64,000 bases of DNA, taken from positions 318,134 through 382,133 of the forward strand of contig NMRA01000328.1 of the NCBI GenBank assembly GCA_002633005.1, given 5' to 3'. Every line of letters begins with the position of its first letter. The first letter of the stretch is position 1. The stretch comes from Phoronis australis (lineage: Eukaryota; Phoronida; Phoronidae). The notes beneath the pieces are model-generated. The model did no database searches. It was not told the DNA's origin and saw only the letters and a program-made list of their open reading frames with translations. Shown here piece after piece: positions 37,893-50,985 of this stretch. Position numbers and translations under genes: made by a program.

Positions 37893-38032
37893 CAGCCTGG
37901 CGGATTTGGGGGGAAGGGGCCTCCGTATTCCATTTGGCAGTTTGGGGGAGCGAATGTCTGACGGGCAAAATCCTGGCTAATACTCTGCTCTGCCCCCNCC
38001 CCCCCCAACTCAAAATCCTGGATCCACCCCTG
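37893..38032. mobile_element. Short member of the 5-bp-duplication family (140 bp)
   Basis: Left end CAGCCTGGCGGATTTGG, right end inverted CAGGGGTGGATCCAGG, flanked by AGACC at 37888-37892 and 38033-38037. It contains an unresolved base in a C tract (37998). Confidence 0.65.
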
Positions 38033-39208
38033 AGACCTCTCAGCTCACAGCTTATTGTCTACGGTGGCCCTTATAGATGTATTCGTTTGGCTTACAATGG
38101 ATATATGGATATTTTCTGCACTTCGCTCTAGCGAAATTGTCAATCACAGATGAAATGCCAATGTTACGTAAAAGTTCATGTTCAAAACTGATCGGTGTGG
38201 GGCTGTTCAACCTTCTGAGCTCTTTTATGATTCGTCTACGTTTTGAAAATGGGCGGTCGCCGCATCAGTAATGACTTAAATGAGTGACAGGTAGATTTTT
38301 TCTAAAATCGGCTATTTCAACATTTGGAAAACACGACTCCAGACAGTTGTCGGTTATATCATGTGTGTTAGAATTTCGTTATTATTGTAAACTGTCACCG
38401 ACGTTAAATAAAAACTTCTCACCTTATGATCTTTACCAATTCACTTGCACCTCTGCTGGGTCTTGGTTGTTTTGCCTGCCAATGTGACCATAGATACTCG
38501 TTAGTCGATGATGTGACTACCTAGATAATCGTTAGTCTATGATGCGACTACCTAGATCGGTTTTCAGCAGTTCACAAAACAGTGATTACTCATCATCGAG
38601 ACTTTCCTCCAAGTCTTGAGGATATTTTTTGAATAGATTAGTTGAAGCTATTGCAAGTTTCGTCGGCTGCTAAAGTTGGCAGCTTTTGAAGTGATCCAAA
38701 TATACCTCAGCTAACTTCAGTAGCTTTCTTGGAGTTTTGACTGAGCAGTAAGCATGTTAGCAACTAAGCACTATGATTTTAAATCTCGCAAAAGAAGTTT
38801 AGGATTCAACAACTGGGACGAGATTGCAGGAACCACAAAAAGTCATCCTAAGCTCGGTTTCGTTTTCTTATTCTACAGTATGTTGTTGATTCCATGTACA
38901 ACCAGTAGCACATTTGCCGCGAATTTCACAATTGGCCAAACCTACCGAAATGATTTTTGTCACATCATCAAAATGTTAAAGTTGCTTTTAAAATTATTTT
39001 CAAGTAAAATGTGTATTTATTCATATGCAACACAACAACTGGAATCGCAGTCGGGTTGTTACTCCGAAGGGTATTTACTACGGATGTTCATTATAAAAAC
39101 AATAATTGCAGGCGGTCTGATACAGTGGTATCAGACGTGCGCAGGCCGCGCATGTGGGGCCATTTCACTGATCACCTGGAACCACTTTTATATTTTATTA
39201 ATATATAG

Positions 39209-39516
39209 CAGTGGCGGACCTAGGATATTATAAGGGGGGGGCAACATTTTGCCTGGGGCAAAGTACGATTGCATGCGCGAATCCAGCCTAAAATATAGGA
39301 GGCCCAAAATTCTGGGTATGCGAACCTTTTCCTGAAATTCAAACGGAGGACTAAAAACAAAACGGGAAAACGGTTGCGCCGGCGGGTTTGGTTCGGACAC
39401 ACATACTAACTGCACACATTGTTAAATCTTGTTCCAGCCGCATGTTATTTGTCGAATTTCTTCACGGTTTGCATTTTGCGGCAGCCCCCCCCCCTCCCCC
39501 CCCAAGTCCGCCTATG
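39209..39516. mobile_element. 308-bp member of the 5-bp-duplication family
   Basis: Left end CAGTGGCGGACCTAGG, right end inverted CATAGGCGGACTTGGG, flanked by TATAG at 39204-39208 and 39517-39521. It lacks the tRNA-like core of the long copies. It directly adjoins the SINE at 39522. Confidence 0.75.
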
Positions 39517-39521
39517 TATAG

Positions 39522-39632
39522 GAGCTAGAAACCTGACTCAAGGGTTTAGCAGTGCAATGCCGTGGGACTCGAACCCACGACCTAGAGTAAAAAAAGCGGA
39601 CACCTATCACACTAGTCCACACTGCCTCCTCA
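39522..39632 (-). repeat. tRNA-derived SINE, copy 2
   Basis: On the minus strand: GAGGCAGTGTGGACTAGTGT, then GTGGGTTCGAGTCCCAC (strong B box), then CACTGCTAAACCC and TTTCTAGCTCCT. Same family as 12900-13020. The mobile element ending at 39516 appears to have inserted into its AT-rich tail. Confidence 0.75.
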
Positions 39633-41658
39633 CAGACGTTCATTAGTCTGAAGTTATTTTTTTTGGAGTAAAGACGCAATAAACATCGCATTGTGTTCTT
39701 AGTCCGAAGTTCCTATGCTCCTATAGACTATTTTATTTCGTATATGAATGAGTCTCTTCTCAGCCTAACGCTGCGCTGGATATGTACGTTGAGAGCTATA
39801 GGGCCAACTTAATTCACCTTGAAAATTTGAGTCCCTCTGTGCTTCAGGTGTGCCTCTTCAGTAACCTGTCTGTTTGATGAAACACCTTGTTCACTGGGCA
39901 ACGCTAGATGTTGGCCGAATTAAACGATTTCAAGATAATTGACACACCGCTAATCTGGGACCCCACGCTTGCGCCAATTATAAAACCATGACTGCTATCT
40001 CTGTTAGTCAAATGTATACAATTCGCACAAATTTAAGTTCTGAAGATTTTGTCGCTGTGTAATTTATCAAAGCAAAAATGGTTTAAAACATCAAGGAATG
40101 AGTCTCTGGGCTTTTAGCGGCCTGTGGCTAATAGTGTGCGCGCTTAAGCTTTGAGCTGGACTACGACGCCCATAATTCTTTGAACTTTGCTTACTGGGGC
40201 CCTAAACTCTTGACCCTACACATATTGAAAATGTCAGGGCCCCAACACAAACTTTCCAAGTTCGCATTACCTGGGGTCAGTGCTTCCATAGGCGTAGAAT
40301 CATATAGTTACACGTTTATGGTATTGGCGCCTCTATAAATGCAAAAAGCGCGAGGCCTGTAGGATATGTTACTTCTCCTACGCTGTTAATGCGATACTGC
40401 AGCGGAGCCACATCTATTGGTTGATAATATAAGATTTTCAGAGATGGGATCAAAAACGACAACTTTGCGTATTTTAAATAAGAATTTTTCACAAATGTAA
40501 AAAAAACAAAGGCTAACACGATGTAAACATGTTAAAATAGTCACAACTGTTAAAATAGACACAAATGTTAAAATAGTCATAAATCCAGAATTTAGCCCGA
40601 GTTCCTCTCACCAATGCCCCCAGGCGATTCTCATATATCACGTTTTCGGCAACACTCATTTGCATGAACTATGTACAGATTACCCAGGTTAAATGGGTTG
40701 TCATCAATACTTCTTGCACGGCTCGTCACCAATTTATGCCCCCNNNNNNNNNNNNNNNNNNNTCCCGGTTGTCACTGATTCTTCCCTCGCCACTCCCTCC
40801 CCCTCAGCTTCGCCGGTTATTTTCGTTGAGATTTTTTGATAAAACAAAATTTCTTTCATGTGTGTTAATTAGGCAAGGAACAGTCGTGCGTTGTGATTAT
40901 GTATTTAGTGAGGAGCCGCACATCACTGTTGCTTTGTATATTACACAAGTATACAAACACAAGAAAACATGGACACGGTTCACTTTGAAGGTTAAAAGTC
41001 TCCAATTTGATACAGAAATAACTGTAAAGTTGACATCATTCTATTTTATAGAGGCTTCGTGTACTGAAAATTATTCCAAATCATGTTTGGTGACATATGT
41101 TCCATGCACCACGCTGACAATAACATAACATGTCGTAGCATTTCGTCTTACACTTACTTTTGTCGAAAAGTACGAGTTCGAGAAATTAATCCACATGTCC
41201 GCCACATTGGGTACCAACCTGAAGAAAAATACCGCGAATGACTGCGACCCACTTCCAGGCTTTCGTTTGTCAATTTTTATAAAAAGTACGACATACATTG
41301 CACACAGACACAACATACAACGGCTTCTCCGAACATAAAAACATAGAAATTTGACATCCATACACAACTATCGTCGGTTGCATCTTATCCACAACGTCAG
41401 TAATCACGTTTTGAAGAGGCTACAATCCCCTGTAACTAACCTCAACGAATGGAAACTACTAATTGAGGGATAATGCTGATCCCCGTCACTGAAATACAAG
41501 TATCTGTGACACCATGCAATCCAGGGCGCTTTCACTGACTCTAATTTCGATCACAGCCGCCAACGTCTCTTCTGGTCAATACCTAACTTCCCATTAACAA
41601 CACACAGCTTTTGACACGCTGAATCAGGCGACACAACGACGTCACCGGTGAAACCATT

Positions 41659-44600
41659 TCAACACATTTTGGTTTTTACAGCTTTCCGTTCACAGCTTTC
41701 TCCACCGCTGACCAGGGGGCGCACCTTTGTTTTTACTCCATTTTGACATGGCCCATACTTTCCCCATGGACCAAAGAAACATCGTTCTGAAACATAACAT
41801 ATCGTTTAACATTATCGGCAGAATTCTCTGCTACACGCTCTCCCTCTGGCATTCATGAGTCCTTCTGAAAAATGCAACAATACACATTGATTTTCTGCGT
41901 TAATTCCTTAGACTACAATAATAAAAAAATTAAACACTAACCTCGTTTGCTTAATGACAGCGCTCTAAAACACTAACCTTTAGCATTAGCAAAATTGAAC
42001 ACCATTGCACATAGCAGGTAAGACGTCACGCCAAACTGTGCTACAAGTGAAATCCGCCGTGAAGTGTTCAATAGAACGCACACTATTCATATCTTTTTTA
42101 TCTAGCGTTTTCAAGTTTTTAAGAAAGGTTTGATTGATTTAATGTTAAGAGGTGTACTTATTTACACAAATCATTACAACAAAACTTAGTGAAACCATCT
42201 AATCGAAAAGGAAAGCTAAATTTCACTATTTCGCTATAAACCTCCACTTCTGTCACAAAAACCAATTTTTGCTTAAGACCATTAACCGCTATGAAATTGC
42301 TGTCAAATTGCTACTTGGTCGATGTGATTTCTGATCATGGAAGGAATTGATAGTTATTACTCGAAATCAGGTTCTACATGTACGTGTGGCTTGTCACGGC
42401 GTGTCATTATTCTCTGAGCATGATCTCGGAGAATAACGAACTGACAGTTCTTTTGCAAGACCAAAAAATCACTTCTCATCCGAGTAGGAACAAGTTGAGG
42501 CCAATTTTATAATTTCTTCGACAGAACGCTGGGTTATTACCTCTTTTATAGTAAGAAATCAAAATAACAAAAACTCATATGAAGGAAACTATCGCTACCT
42601 CTGCCGGTTTTCACTATACATGATCTTTTTACTGTCTTAACAGGCGGACATCCCTTTGGTTGGTCCGGCAACAGTGTGCGTGAGAGCGTTCTTTCATTTT
42701 TATCGTCACACTTGTCAGTCCACGCTCCTTTCTGATATCGACAAACTGTAAAAACCCAAGTACCAAAAACTGCGACTGAGAAAAAATCAAATAACTTGTT
42801 TGGCGCATCGTTTGAGTTGACATGAACCAATTCATCAAAATTGACGAATTGGACAACGGAAAGACTTTGCACATTTATTTTCGCCGCTAGGATCGATAGT
42901 GTGTGCTTTCAGCCTACATTAACTAAAATATCATGAGACATGCATATTGCGAGTGTTGTTCACGACAGGCACACTCCTAGCCGGTAGCTGCTGCTTTTTC
43001 AACAACCACAAACTTAATTTAACTCATTTTGAAGTTGTAACTGCTTGCTTAATAGCCTCAAAATCATTTTATCCCAATTGGACGTTTTTACTTCGAGACT
43101 ACAAGTGTGCTTAAGTTTTAATTGAACAATGAGATTGTTTCGCATTTTCTATCATCGCTCACCTATGCCTTTTGTTTTGCACATTTTGCTTACAGTCCTG
43201 GTTGCTTTGCAGTTATCCCCTTTACTTCTCGCAGCGTTAAGTATGTCCACGCGCGTTGATATCTTTGTCAGTGTATCACACTCACTCCAGTTTCCAGGAA
43301 CATATCTACAAGCTAAAAACAGTACACAACTCATGCTTTCAAATGTTGAAGTAATTTTTCTAATGCATTTGTACACACAATAGGATTAATTGCGCTCATT
43401 AATATCGAACCATAAAGAGAACCCCCAAATGAATGTGCCTCTTAAAACCGCAAACGAAAAGGCAGACGACAAATTTGATGCTTTTTTGGATTATGACCAA
43501 TGAATCATTGGCGCACGAAACTTTGACATCGAAACAACTGAAAAAGCATCTGTCCTCAGGATAGAAAGTTGGCCCCCTTCTCATTTTTAGGTCGACTTAT
43601 GTTTCTCTCACAATTTTAGGCGTATAACTACCAAGTCTTGTTTTACGTATCGCCCCGCACTCTACTCACTTCGTGTGCATTTACGAACGACGACTCTAGA
43701 ACGCTCACAGGTACTAGGGGAACCTTCTTTTAAGACAAATGTAGCATTCTGTGTGTCAGATGTCATATCACAAGCTCCAAGGTGTGTAAGTGAGTATTTG
43801 CAACCTAGAATATAAATGTATCAATGTAGGTGGGACTGCTCCCTGTAGAAATTAATATTAACTGTCAAATGAAAAGCAGAGTAGAAATGGACAACAAAAC
43901 ACACGCACGCTAGCTCGCACACAAACACACAAATCATTCAGCTCAAAAAAAGACATGCATTTGTAAATAAAAGTTAGGATCACGTGTCTATAGGCGAACA
44001 GATGAAGAAGAAACTTTTCTTTTTAGAAAAACTCATTGGCCTGCCAATAGGAACATGTAGGATAGCGCACAAATTGTTGGACAACCAACATACGTTTGTT
44101 TGCTGTTGTCTTTGTCTTGGTCTTTTTACCATCTTTGCTTCGACACTTCTTTGTTTTGATTTTAGTTGGCTGACACGTAAGTGCATGATTTTTCCTTAAA
44201 GTCAGGTGTCTTGTTTTTTTCCCATCAACGCAGTCACTCCAAGCCGACTTACTGTACCTGCAAACTAAAGTCAATTTATTGAATAAACCAATAAGTCATC
44301 ATAGTGAGTTCATCTGTTTTCTAGAGTTATATGAATATTGTTGAAAATAGTACATTAAGTACCAGGACCATTTAAGGACCTAAGTAGGACGGGAAGTGGA
44401 GGACGGGATGTCGTGTGCAGGGTTACAGTTAAAAACTTGGTGGCGACCGAGGGTGGTGCGAAGTTTGTGAGGGGACAAAAATTGTGGACCTGGAAGAATT
44501 GAAATTTGTGACGACTCGAGGGAGGGTGGAATCATAAAAAGCAACAGTGTTAGGTCTACATGATCGGGAGGCCCCTAATAGCTGACCACTGAAGTAGGGA

Positions 44601-46759
44601 CGGGAGAGGGTGAAGTCATATTTGTCTGTGCCTCCCAATTATCTTCCCAAAGAGTCTACATTTACAACAAAAACGAAATAGAACTGTGCGGCTAAGATAG
44701 GGCTGGAGCTAAACGATATTTTCACGTGAGCATTTCATTCAAGTTATCCAACTATAGTGATGGTGCAACCAGCCATTGACGTCACGGAAATTTATGGAAG
44801 ACTCGTGTGACCTTACCACTGCGGATGTAGTGCTGTGCCTTCTTTTAAGAAGTCCAAGAACTAAATCAAATGAGGTCGCAGCCAACATACCTTTCGCATT
44901 AAATTTCCCATTTTTCTTGTTATTTCTTGGTTTTCTACTTGTGCAGGGAATGGTGCATGGGAACATGCGCTGTTTCACTGTACATTTCTCCCCGTCTCTG
45001 TTCCCAATTCGTGTCCCTTTACCGCATTTCCCCTCGGCTGGCATGCATTTTGTGTAGACCCACTCTGAACACTTCTGCCCTCGTTTGCGTTCTCCTTTTA
45101 CTCTTCTCCCTTGATGTGACGAAGAACAAGAAAAGTAGAAGAAACATATGAAAAAAGTAACGGTTTCAGGGGGGGGAGGGCAAAGGGGCCCTGTCCCCTT
45201 AAACGTCCCTAAGTCCACTCGAATTTTGACCTGTTTGATTTTGATAGTGTAGGGAGTATATTGTTTTCGTTTTGTACATGTATACACATTTACATGTTCT
45301 GTACCGAATGTCAAATGAATAATTTTTTCGCATTTTGACTTCACGGACTAATTCAGTCGAGACTTTTCACTTTGCCCCCAACGTAAATTCCTGGATCCTC
45401 TCCTCACAAGTCAATGACATACACTAAAAGAAATCATTGTAATGCAAGAAAACTTGATTTGAGCACATTAATCACCGTTTCATTTTGTATGATGAAAACA
45501 CTTCCTTCTATTCGGTTATTGGCATAACGAAAACACATGTGAATTCAACATTGCCAACGCCCCTGTGCTATTGTGCTCATGTGTCAAAGATTTGCATGTG
45601 TCAAGGTCTGAGACACCTGTCCCGGTTCAGGCACCATGATTTGGGTTTCAACCTAATGTGATAGATTTGGTAACTATTAGCTTAAGCTGGCAGCTGCTCT
45701 CAATATTTCTTTTTTTTTCTCTTGACAACCTAGCTGACGTATCGATTGTCCCCGATTAACAACTGGCGAAACACGTTTGTCAGCTTGCCAGCCTTTGGCT
45801 GTTTTCTTGGTTAATGTAATTTAGAATTTACGTAAGGCAACTAAGTTGTACGAAATCAATTTCGAGCAGATTATTTCAAAAGCTCAATGTGCGTATTCTA
45901 CACGAAGCGCGTGATTATACCTACGCCCGGTGAAACCAACGGAAACTTTCTAGAACATCCATCATAAACACCTCATTAGTAAACCCGCTAATTTCGGACA
46001 AGTTTGATAGTTAACGGCATGTTTACCGATTAAATCATGAAACAGCAACAACTTGATTTATGTGTTGGTGTTAATTGCAGGAAATTCTGAAATTCTTGAT
46101 TACGGGCCATCCTTTCTGTGGCTGAGGCATTACTCATGGAATGACGTCATATCTACGCAATGAGCTTATACATTTGCTTTAAGTACGAATTTGTCAAATA
46201 TATTTTAGGCAGAAGTAAAGCCGGTAAACTCGATGGTAATTCGGCTGTCACTGTTGCCCACTACAGTTTGGCTGCGCTAGAGCGCAAGTATCATATCAGA
46301 CGGATATCAAAAATCCATACAGAGTCTGCTGTAAGTCATTTACATTCAAGAAGATATGTTAATGAAAACTATCTGACTTGTAATAATATATTAAAAACAC
46401 CATCTTTAATCCTTATTTGATATAGACTGTTACGATAAAATGCTATTGAACAGGGCATTCAAAACTGACCAACTTGGGCCATGACAACCTCAATATGAAT
46501 AGACTACCACAAACTACTTTTAAGTTTAAAACTTGTGCAAAGCCTAGAAACGAATGTCTGTGTTTGAAATATGTTATCACTCGTAAACAGTGAATTTCTG
46601 TAATATAGCTAACGTTAAGAAGCGTCAAATTCCGTGTGTGTAGGCAATCAACAACTCACCTGTAATTCGTCGTGTGCGCGTGATCTCTTCTGACACCGTG
46701 AGGTCTATTAGCACGCACAAGACGACGCCTAAAACAGCTAGTCTAAGGTACCACTTCAT
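41659..46759 (-). CDS. Secreted midkine/pleiotrophin-family protein with five cysteine domains, complete
   Basis: Exons on the minus strand: 46759-46660, 45109-44891, 44264-44094, 43312-43163, 42745-42599, 41786-41659 (stop TGA); 304 residues. Exon 1 encodes a signal peptide (MKWYLRLAVLGVVLCVLIDL) and a short basic stretch. Exon 2 carries six cysteines in the N-domain pattern of pleiotrophin/midkine: C.EW...C.....C..G and ending C...PC. Exons 3, 4, 5 and 6 each carry one four-cysteine C-type domain, beginning CRYSKSAWSDC, CRYVPGNWSEC, CRYQKGAWTDKC and CFFGPWGKYGPC. Vertebrate members have just one N and one C domain. Every intron is phase 1, so each domain is a symmetric exon. A Lys-rich stretch follows the exon 3 domain and would suit heparin or glycosaminoglycan binding, as known for the family. 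Inferred role: extracellular growth or matrix factor. The domains also resemble thrombospondin type 1 repeats (WS.C), the main alternative. Confidence 0.82.
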
Positions 46760-49075
46760 ATTCTAGAAGAAGATAATGTTTAGTTGTACTTTTTGAGGAA
46801 TCTCTGAGTAATTGTAATGTACATAACGAGCCGTTTCTAATCAATTTCGATGCGGTACTGGGTGCTCCAAAATCCGCCTTCGATCATTCAAGATTTTGTC
46901 ATGCAAAAGAAAAAACGAACTAATTTTTTTTCTTATTATTGACTATTCAGTTTTCAATTCTCGACACAGACTCGCTATAGTTTTTTTCCTCCAATATTCT
47001 TGGTCACTGCTTTTCGTAACATTCAATAAACAAAATACTGGACGACACTGCTGATGTGTATCGCGTCGTGGAAAGTAGCAATTTCCACTCTCAGTTGGGT
47101 TGTTTATTGAACCAGTAATGGCAATTTCCATTAAGTCCGCCGAATCAATAACAGTTAGTTCAGAAGTCTGCACGCATGTTTCCCATCTAAGCTATCTACT
47201 GGGATGTTTCTGCAGAATCCCATTTCGCCAACCACAAGATCACACAGAAACCCAAGTTTTATTGGCCATCTATGAGTGATGGAATGTGAATCATGACAAA
47301 ACGGCAATTAGAATCAAATGTTCACTTTTGATTTAGAAAAAAAATATGTTGTAAATATGACAACTCAAGGCTGGGCTGAAGCAATAGTAAAAGGCGAATA
47401 AATTTTAACGAGGAAGATGCTATAAAATAGATATCATAAGCAGATATCTTTTTTCAATAATTGATGATGGCTTTAACTCTTTGCTTGAGACGGCATACAT
47501 GTAAAAGAACACGCAATTTGGACTAGAGCGACATGCATTTACGTACAATGCGCGTTACATAACTTCTCAATTGCTTACATGGTTTATTGAACCTAATTTT
47601 CATTATCATTTCCTGAGAGCATTTCATTATAGCCCTAGTCATTTCTCAAGGAGGCATTGAAGCCTTCTTTTAAGCCTATTTTATCTCTACGAGTTGATTA
47701 CACGTGCAGGCCAGTTCTAAGACAGCATAGGATCATTGTGTACACGAGCAAACCTCATTTTCAAGTGACATCAAAAGTATTAGTATGGCCCGGTCCTACT
47801 AGAGTGCACAACATATTTGTCTGCCCAGTCATATTAACGATGCTTTATTACAACATTGCTAATTACGAGATTTGCTCTTAACCAAGACTTGTACATCTAA
47901 AGTTGAAGTTTCGATCTACTAATTTAATTATTTTTTGCTCTTACCTGTAAGCATAGATCATAGACATTCTACCCTGAGTGCGTCAGAACTCGATTGTTTC
48001 CATCGTTACCGAAGATATAGGTCTCAAACAAGCGCGCGGTACAACAAGTTTAACTGGACCGCATTCCTTGGTCTCTATCGTCAAAAATATATTAATTGCT
48101 ACTAATACACTAGTGCTGCACAATTAATCACACTAAAACATATCTATAAAGACATTTGTATGTTTGTAAATTTGAATGTTAATGAGCTGCTATTGATTTC
48201 AACATCTGCTCTGAGATTTACGACGATAACGTCTGCGCCAGTAAAGATATCTGACTGAACGTGAATCGTGATACAAATAATTATAACCGATCATTTAGAA
48301 GTAAAATAGTTTTTATTCTATCAAATTAAATGAAGCATGGCAAAAATAACGAGTTCATTACTGACTTAATTAGTCAGTTCTTTTCAGTCCTGTCAGGTAT
48401 ATCCAATACCTGGACTTCTTGTCATCAAATTTTTATCTCTTGCCAGGAGGAAAGCTGGGGTGTTAAACAGCTCAATGAATAAATGGGGGAATATACAAAG
48501 ACATCATATACAAAGACAGACCAGGTAGACTTCCGCAAGAGCTGAAAATATTCTTGAAAACATATCTGGCTTGAAATCACAGAGTAATTAGTTTTTACCC
48601 ATGACTGGTTTATAATTGATATCGGTTATATGGTAAGTTACGCCTGTCTGTGCTTATTTTTACCGGGTGAACATTAAAATTCCTCTGGCATTGGTAAAGA
48701 TTAAACTAAGCCGGTTACCTAATGATCAATGGCGGAAGAAGAAAAGATTTGAATTGTTATTCACTGTGGTAACACGAGAGACATCAGTTTGTTGAAGAAT
48801 GTTGGGAAAATAACAGTTCACGACTCGTTAACGTTATAAGTTCACATTCCTCACAACACACGTTTGAAATATGTCAATGTCGTCAATAAATGTCACTGAA
48901 CGAACGATGTTGAGGGTTAGTGTATGCTCTCAAAGAAAAATCCATACCCACAAGCAGAGATCTGAGCTCTCAGTCCGTGATAAAGTGCTTGTACGTCCCG
49001 GTAATTAAAAATGTCTGACAGTATGAGGTTACAGATAGCGATAGCTGACGTGATATCTGACAAATTAAAACCGTC

Positions 49076-49106
49076 ATTATATATATATATGTATATATAT
49101 ATATAT
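49076..49106. repeat. TA dinucleotide microsatellite
   Basis: About 30 bases of alternating TA with a G interruption. Confidence 0.9.
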
Positions 49107-50726
49107 AGCTATTATTGTCGCGGATTACGGCTCAACCTAAAACATATTTATATTGTTTACGGCTGATAGGTTATCGATGTTTAAAATGAACTAGGACAGT
49201 AAGTTTGAGGAACACGTGTACTAAGTCATGTTATTTTAATGATTTGTTTAATCGTTTCTCGAATTGTACCGATGTCCCAAATCTCTCGATATGAACCAGG
49301 ATAGTATAAACACGGTAGCCACGATACTGCTTTAAGACTGACAAGGAAGAAAATAAGCAGTACCTACCTCTTGCTATTGCGGGTCGGCTAAATACTACCA
49401 CAGCTAAGACTTGATTAGTTGACGGATCAGTTGAAACATGTCTAACGTCCCTATAATTACAACGTTATCTCAGCCTACTCACTGTCGACGCGACCGTCGT
49501 ACATTTTCGAACTCGATTGCGGTAGGAACCATGTGACCGTCTTCCCTAATGTGAATCAGTTGTCTAAATATGTTTAACCCGATACTAAAACTGTTTAGAA
49601 TAATCTGCTGCTCCGATTCCTTGCCAGACATAATATTCACGCACTCTAAATGGGTTCTGACTAGATCACGAAACTTTAATTTAAATCAAGCCTCATGTCC
49701 ACGATCCCCGCAAATGCTCAACCAAGACGTACAGACACCTGCGAACATTACTAATAGTTCTAATTAAACCTAATGTTTCTTCCCAAGTATGTGAGCACGT
49801 TCAACTCAGATACTGTCAATGCCGAAAAACCTCCGGCCGGCTTTTTGACAAAAATGATACCTTTTTTGAGCGCATAGCGGCTCTTGCACAGTCTGCCTCA
49901 GACGAGGCTCGGAAACCTGTTTTCACAACAGGTTATGAAAAGATTCTGTACGTGAGACCCACTCATTAAACATATGTGTAATAATTCGTGACTTTAATTT
50001 ATGAAAGTGAAAAGACTGAAAGAAAGGTCAAACCAATGACGTGATAGTCATCTCAAACAACCATCTTGACTTGGCAACAACTAAGTGAAAAAGGGTGCGA
50101 TCAGCTTTTTAAGATCCTGAGAAACTACTTTATTAATAATTCAGATATTGATATTGTTATAGTGGAAGATGTGAATGTAAAATGTTATATAAAAACGTTT
50201 GATGCAGAAGGCATACGGAGTGTATTCGCGGGCAATTGGCAATCCTAGTATATAAACGGTGGGTGAAATATTTCCTCATCGATAAGCCGTAACAAAATTC
50301 TATTTTTTGTATTTTTGTGAACAGGCAGACTAGAGCCCGCGAAGATGCAAAGAAGTTCGTTCACAAGATAGCCCCGTCTGAAGAAAGTGACAGTTTCGGT
50401 CAGTAGGAGAAAAAGAATGTTCGAATGTTCGGTCTTCAGTTTTGGTGCCGCACTAGGTTTGTCCGTTCCGTCAAAACAGTGCAAAGCAAAATTAGCAGTT
50501 TTGCAGGCCTTTGTTTTCAAGCCAGTCGCTATCGTATCGGCATTACATCTTCGATAAAAATTGAAACGTGAAGTTCGAATCGACTTCAGTCTTACTGATA
50601 TTTGTAAGTTTTAACTTTGTTTTGTTATGTCCACACCAGGACGATTATCATTTGGGCCACTATCCCCAACGAGGTTCTTTACGTGAAATGACCTCCGACA
50701 GATTGAGATTTCTTTTTTAACTTGAG

Positions 50727-50985
50727 ACCTGGTGCCTTTTCCAAGAAACTGACTTAAGTTCATTTATGACTTAAGTTTAAGACTTGTCTTAACTTCCAAA
50801 CTGTGAAACTTTCACGTTCGGTAAGTTAGTCAAAATTAAGGCAAAACTTATCATGTCAAGCATTTAAGTCAAACTTAATATCTCTTTCTTGAATTGGTTT
50901 TGACACAAATTTAATTTTTATTTCAAAATTTACTAAAATTTTAGATTTGTCTTAGCTAAGCCAGTTTTGTTGGAACGGGCCCCTG
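50727..50985. mobile_element. Probable MITE
   Basis: The left end AGACCTGGTGCCTTTTCCAA and the inverted right end CAGGGGCCCGTTCCAACAAA are weakly alike and continue as AACTGACTTAAG / AACTGGCTTAGC. The interior is AT-rich with repeated AAGTT motifs. No clear target duplication. Confidence 0.4.

Larger units (their letters stand above)
33184..41658. other. Intergenic between zinc-finger and midkine-type genes; only repeats recognised
   Basis: Contains MITEs and a SINE listed separately and an assembly gap of 19 N at 40744-40762. The part just above 33183 should hold the zinc-finger gene promoter and 5' UTR; the part just below 41659 should hold the midkine-type 3' UTR. A 159-codon open frame at 38754 has no recognisable motif. 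Confidence 0.5.

Noticed and set aside
38754-39233. 159-codon open frame (+)
   Set aside because: No recognisable motif, runs into a transposon end at 39209, and has no supporting splice or family evidence.
39522-39632. Possible tRNA gene
   Set aside because: A and B boxes are present but there is no acceptor stem pairing and a conserved non-tRNA tail follows; it is a SINE.
44429-44638. 69-codon open frame (-) inside the midkine-type gene
   Set aside because: Lies in intron 2, lacks cysteines and splice-compatible phase, and has no family resemblance.
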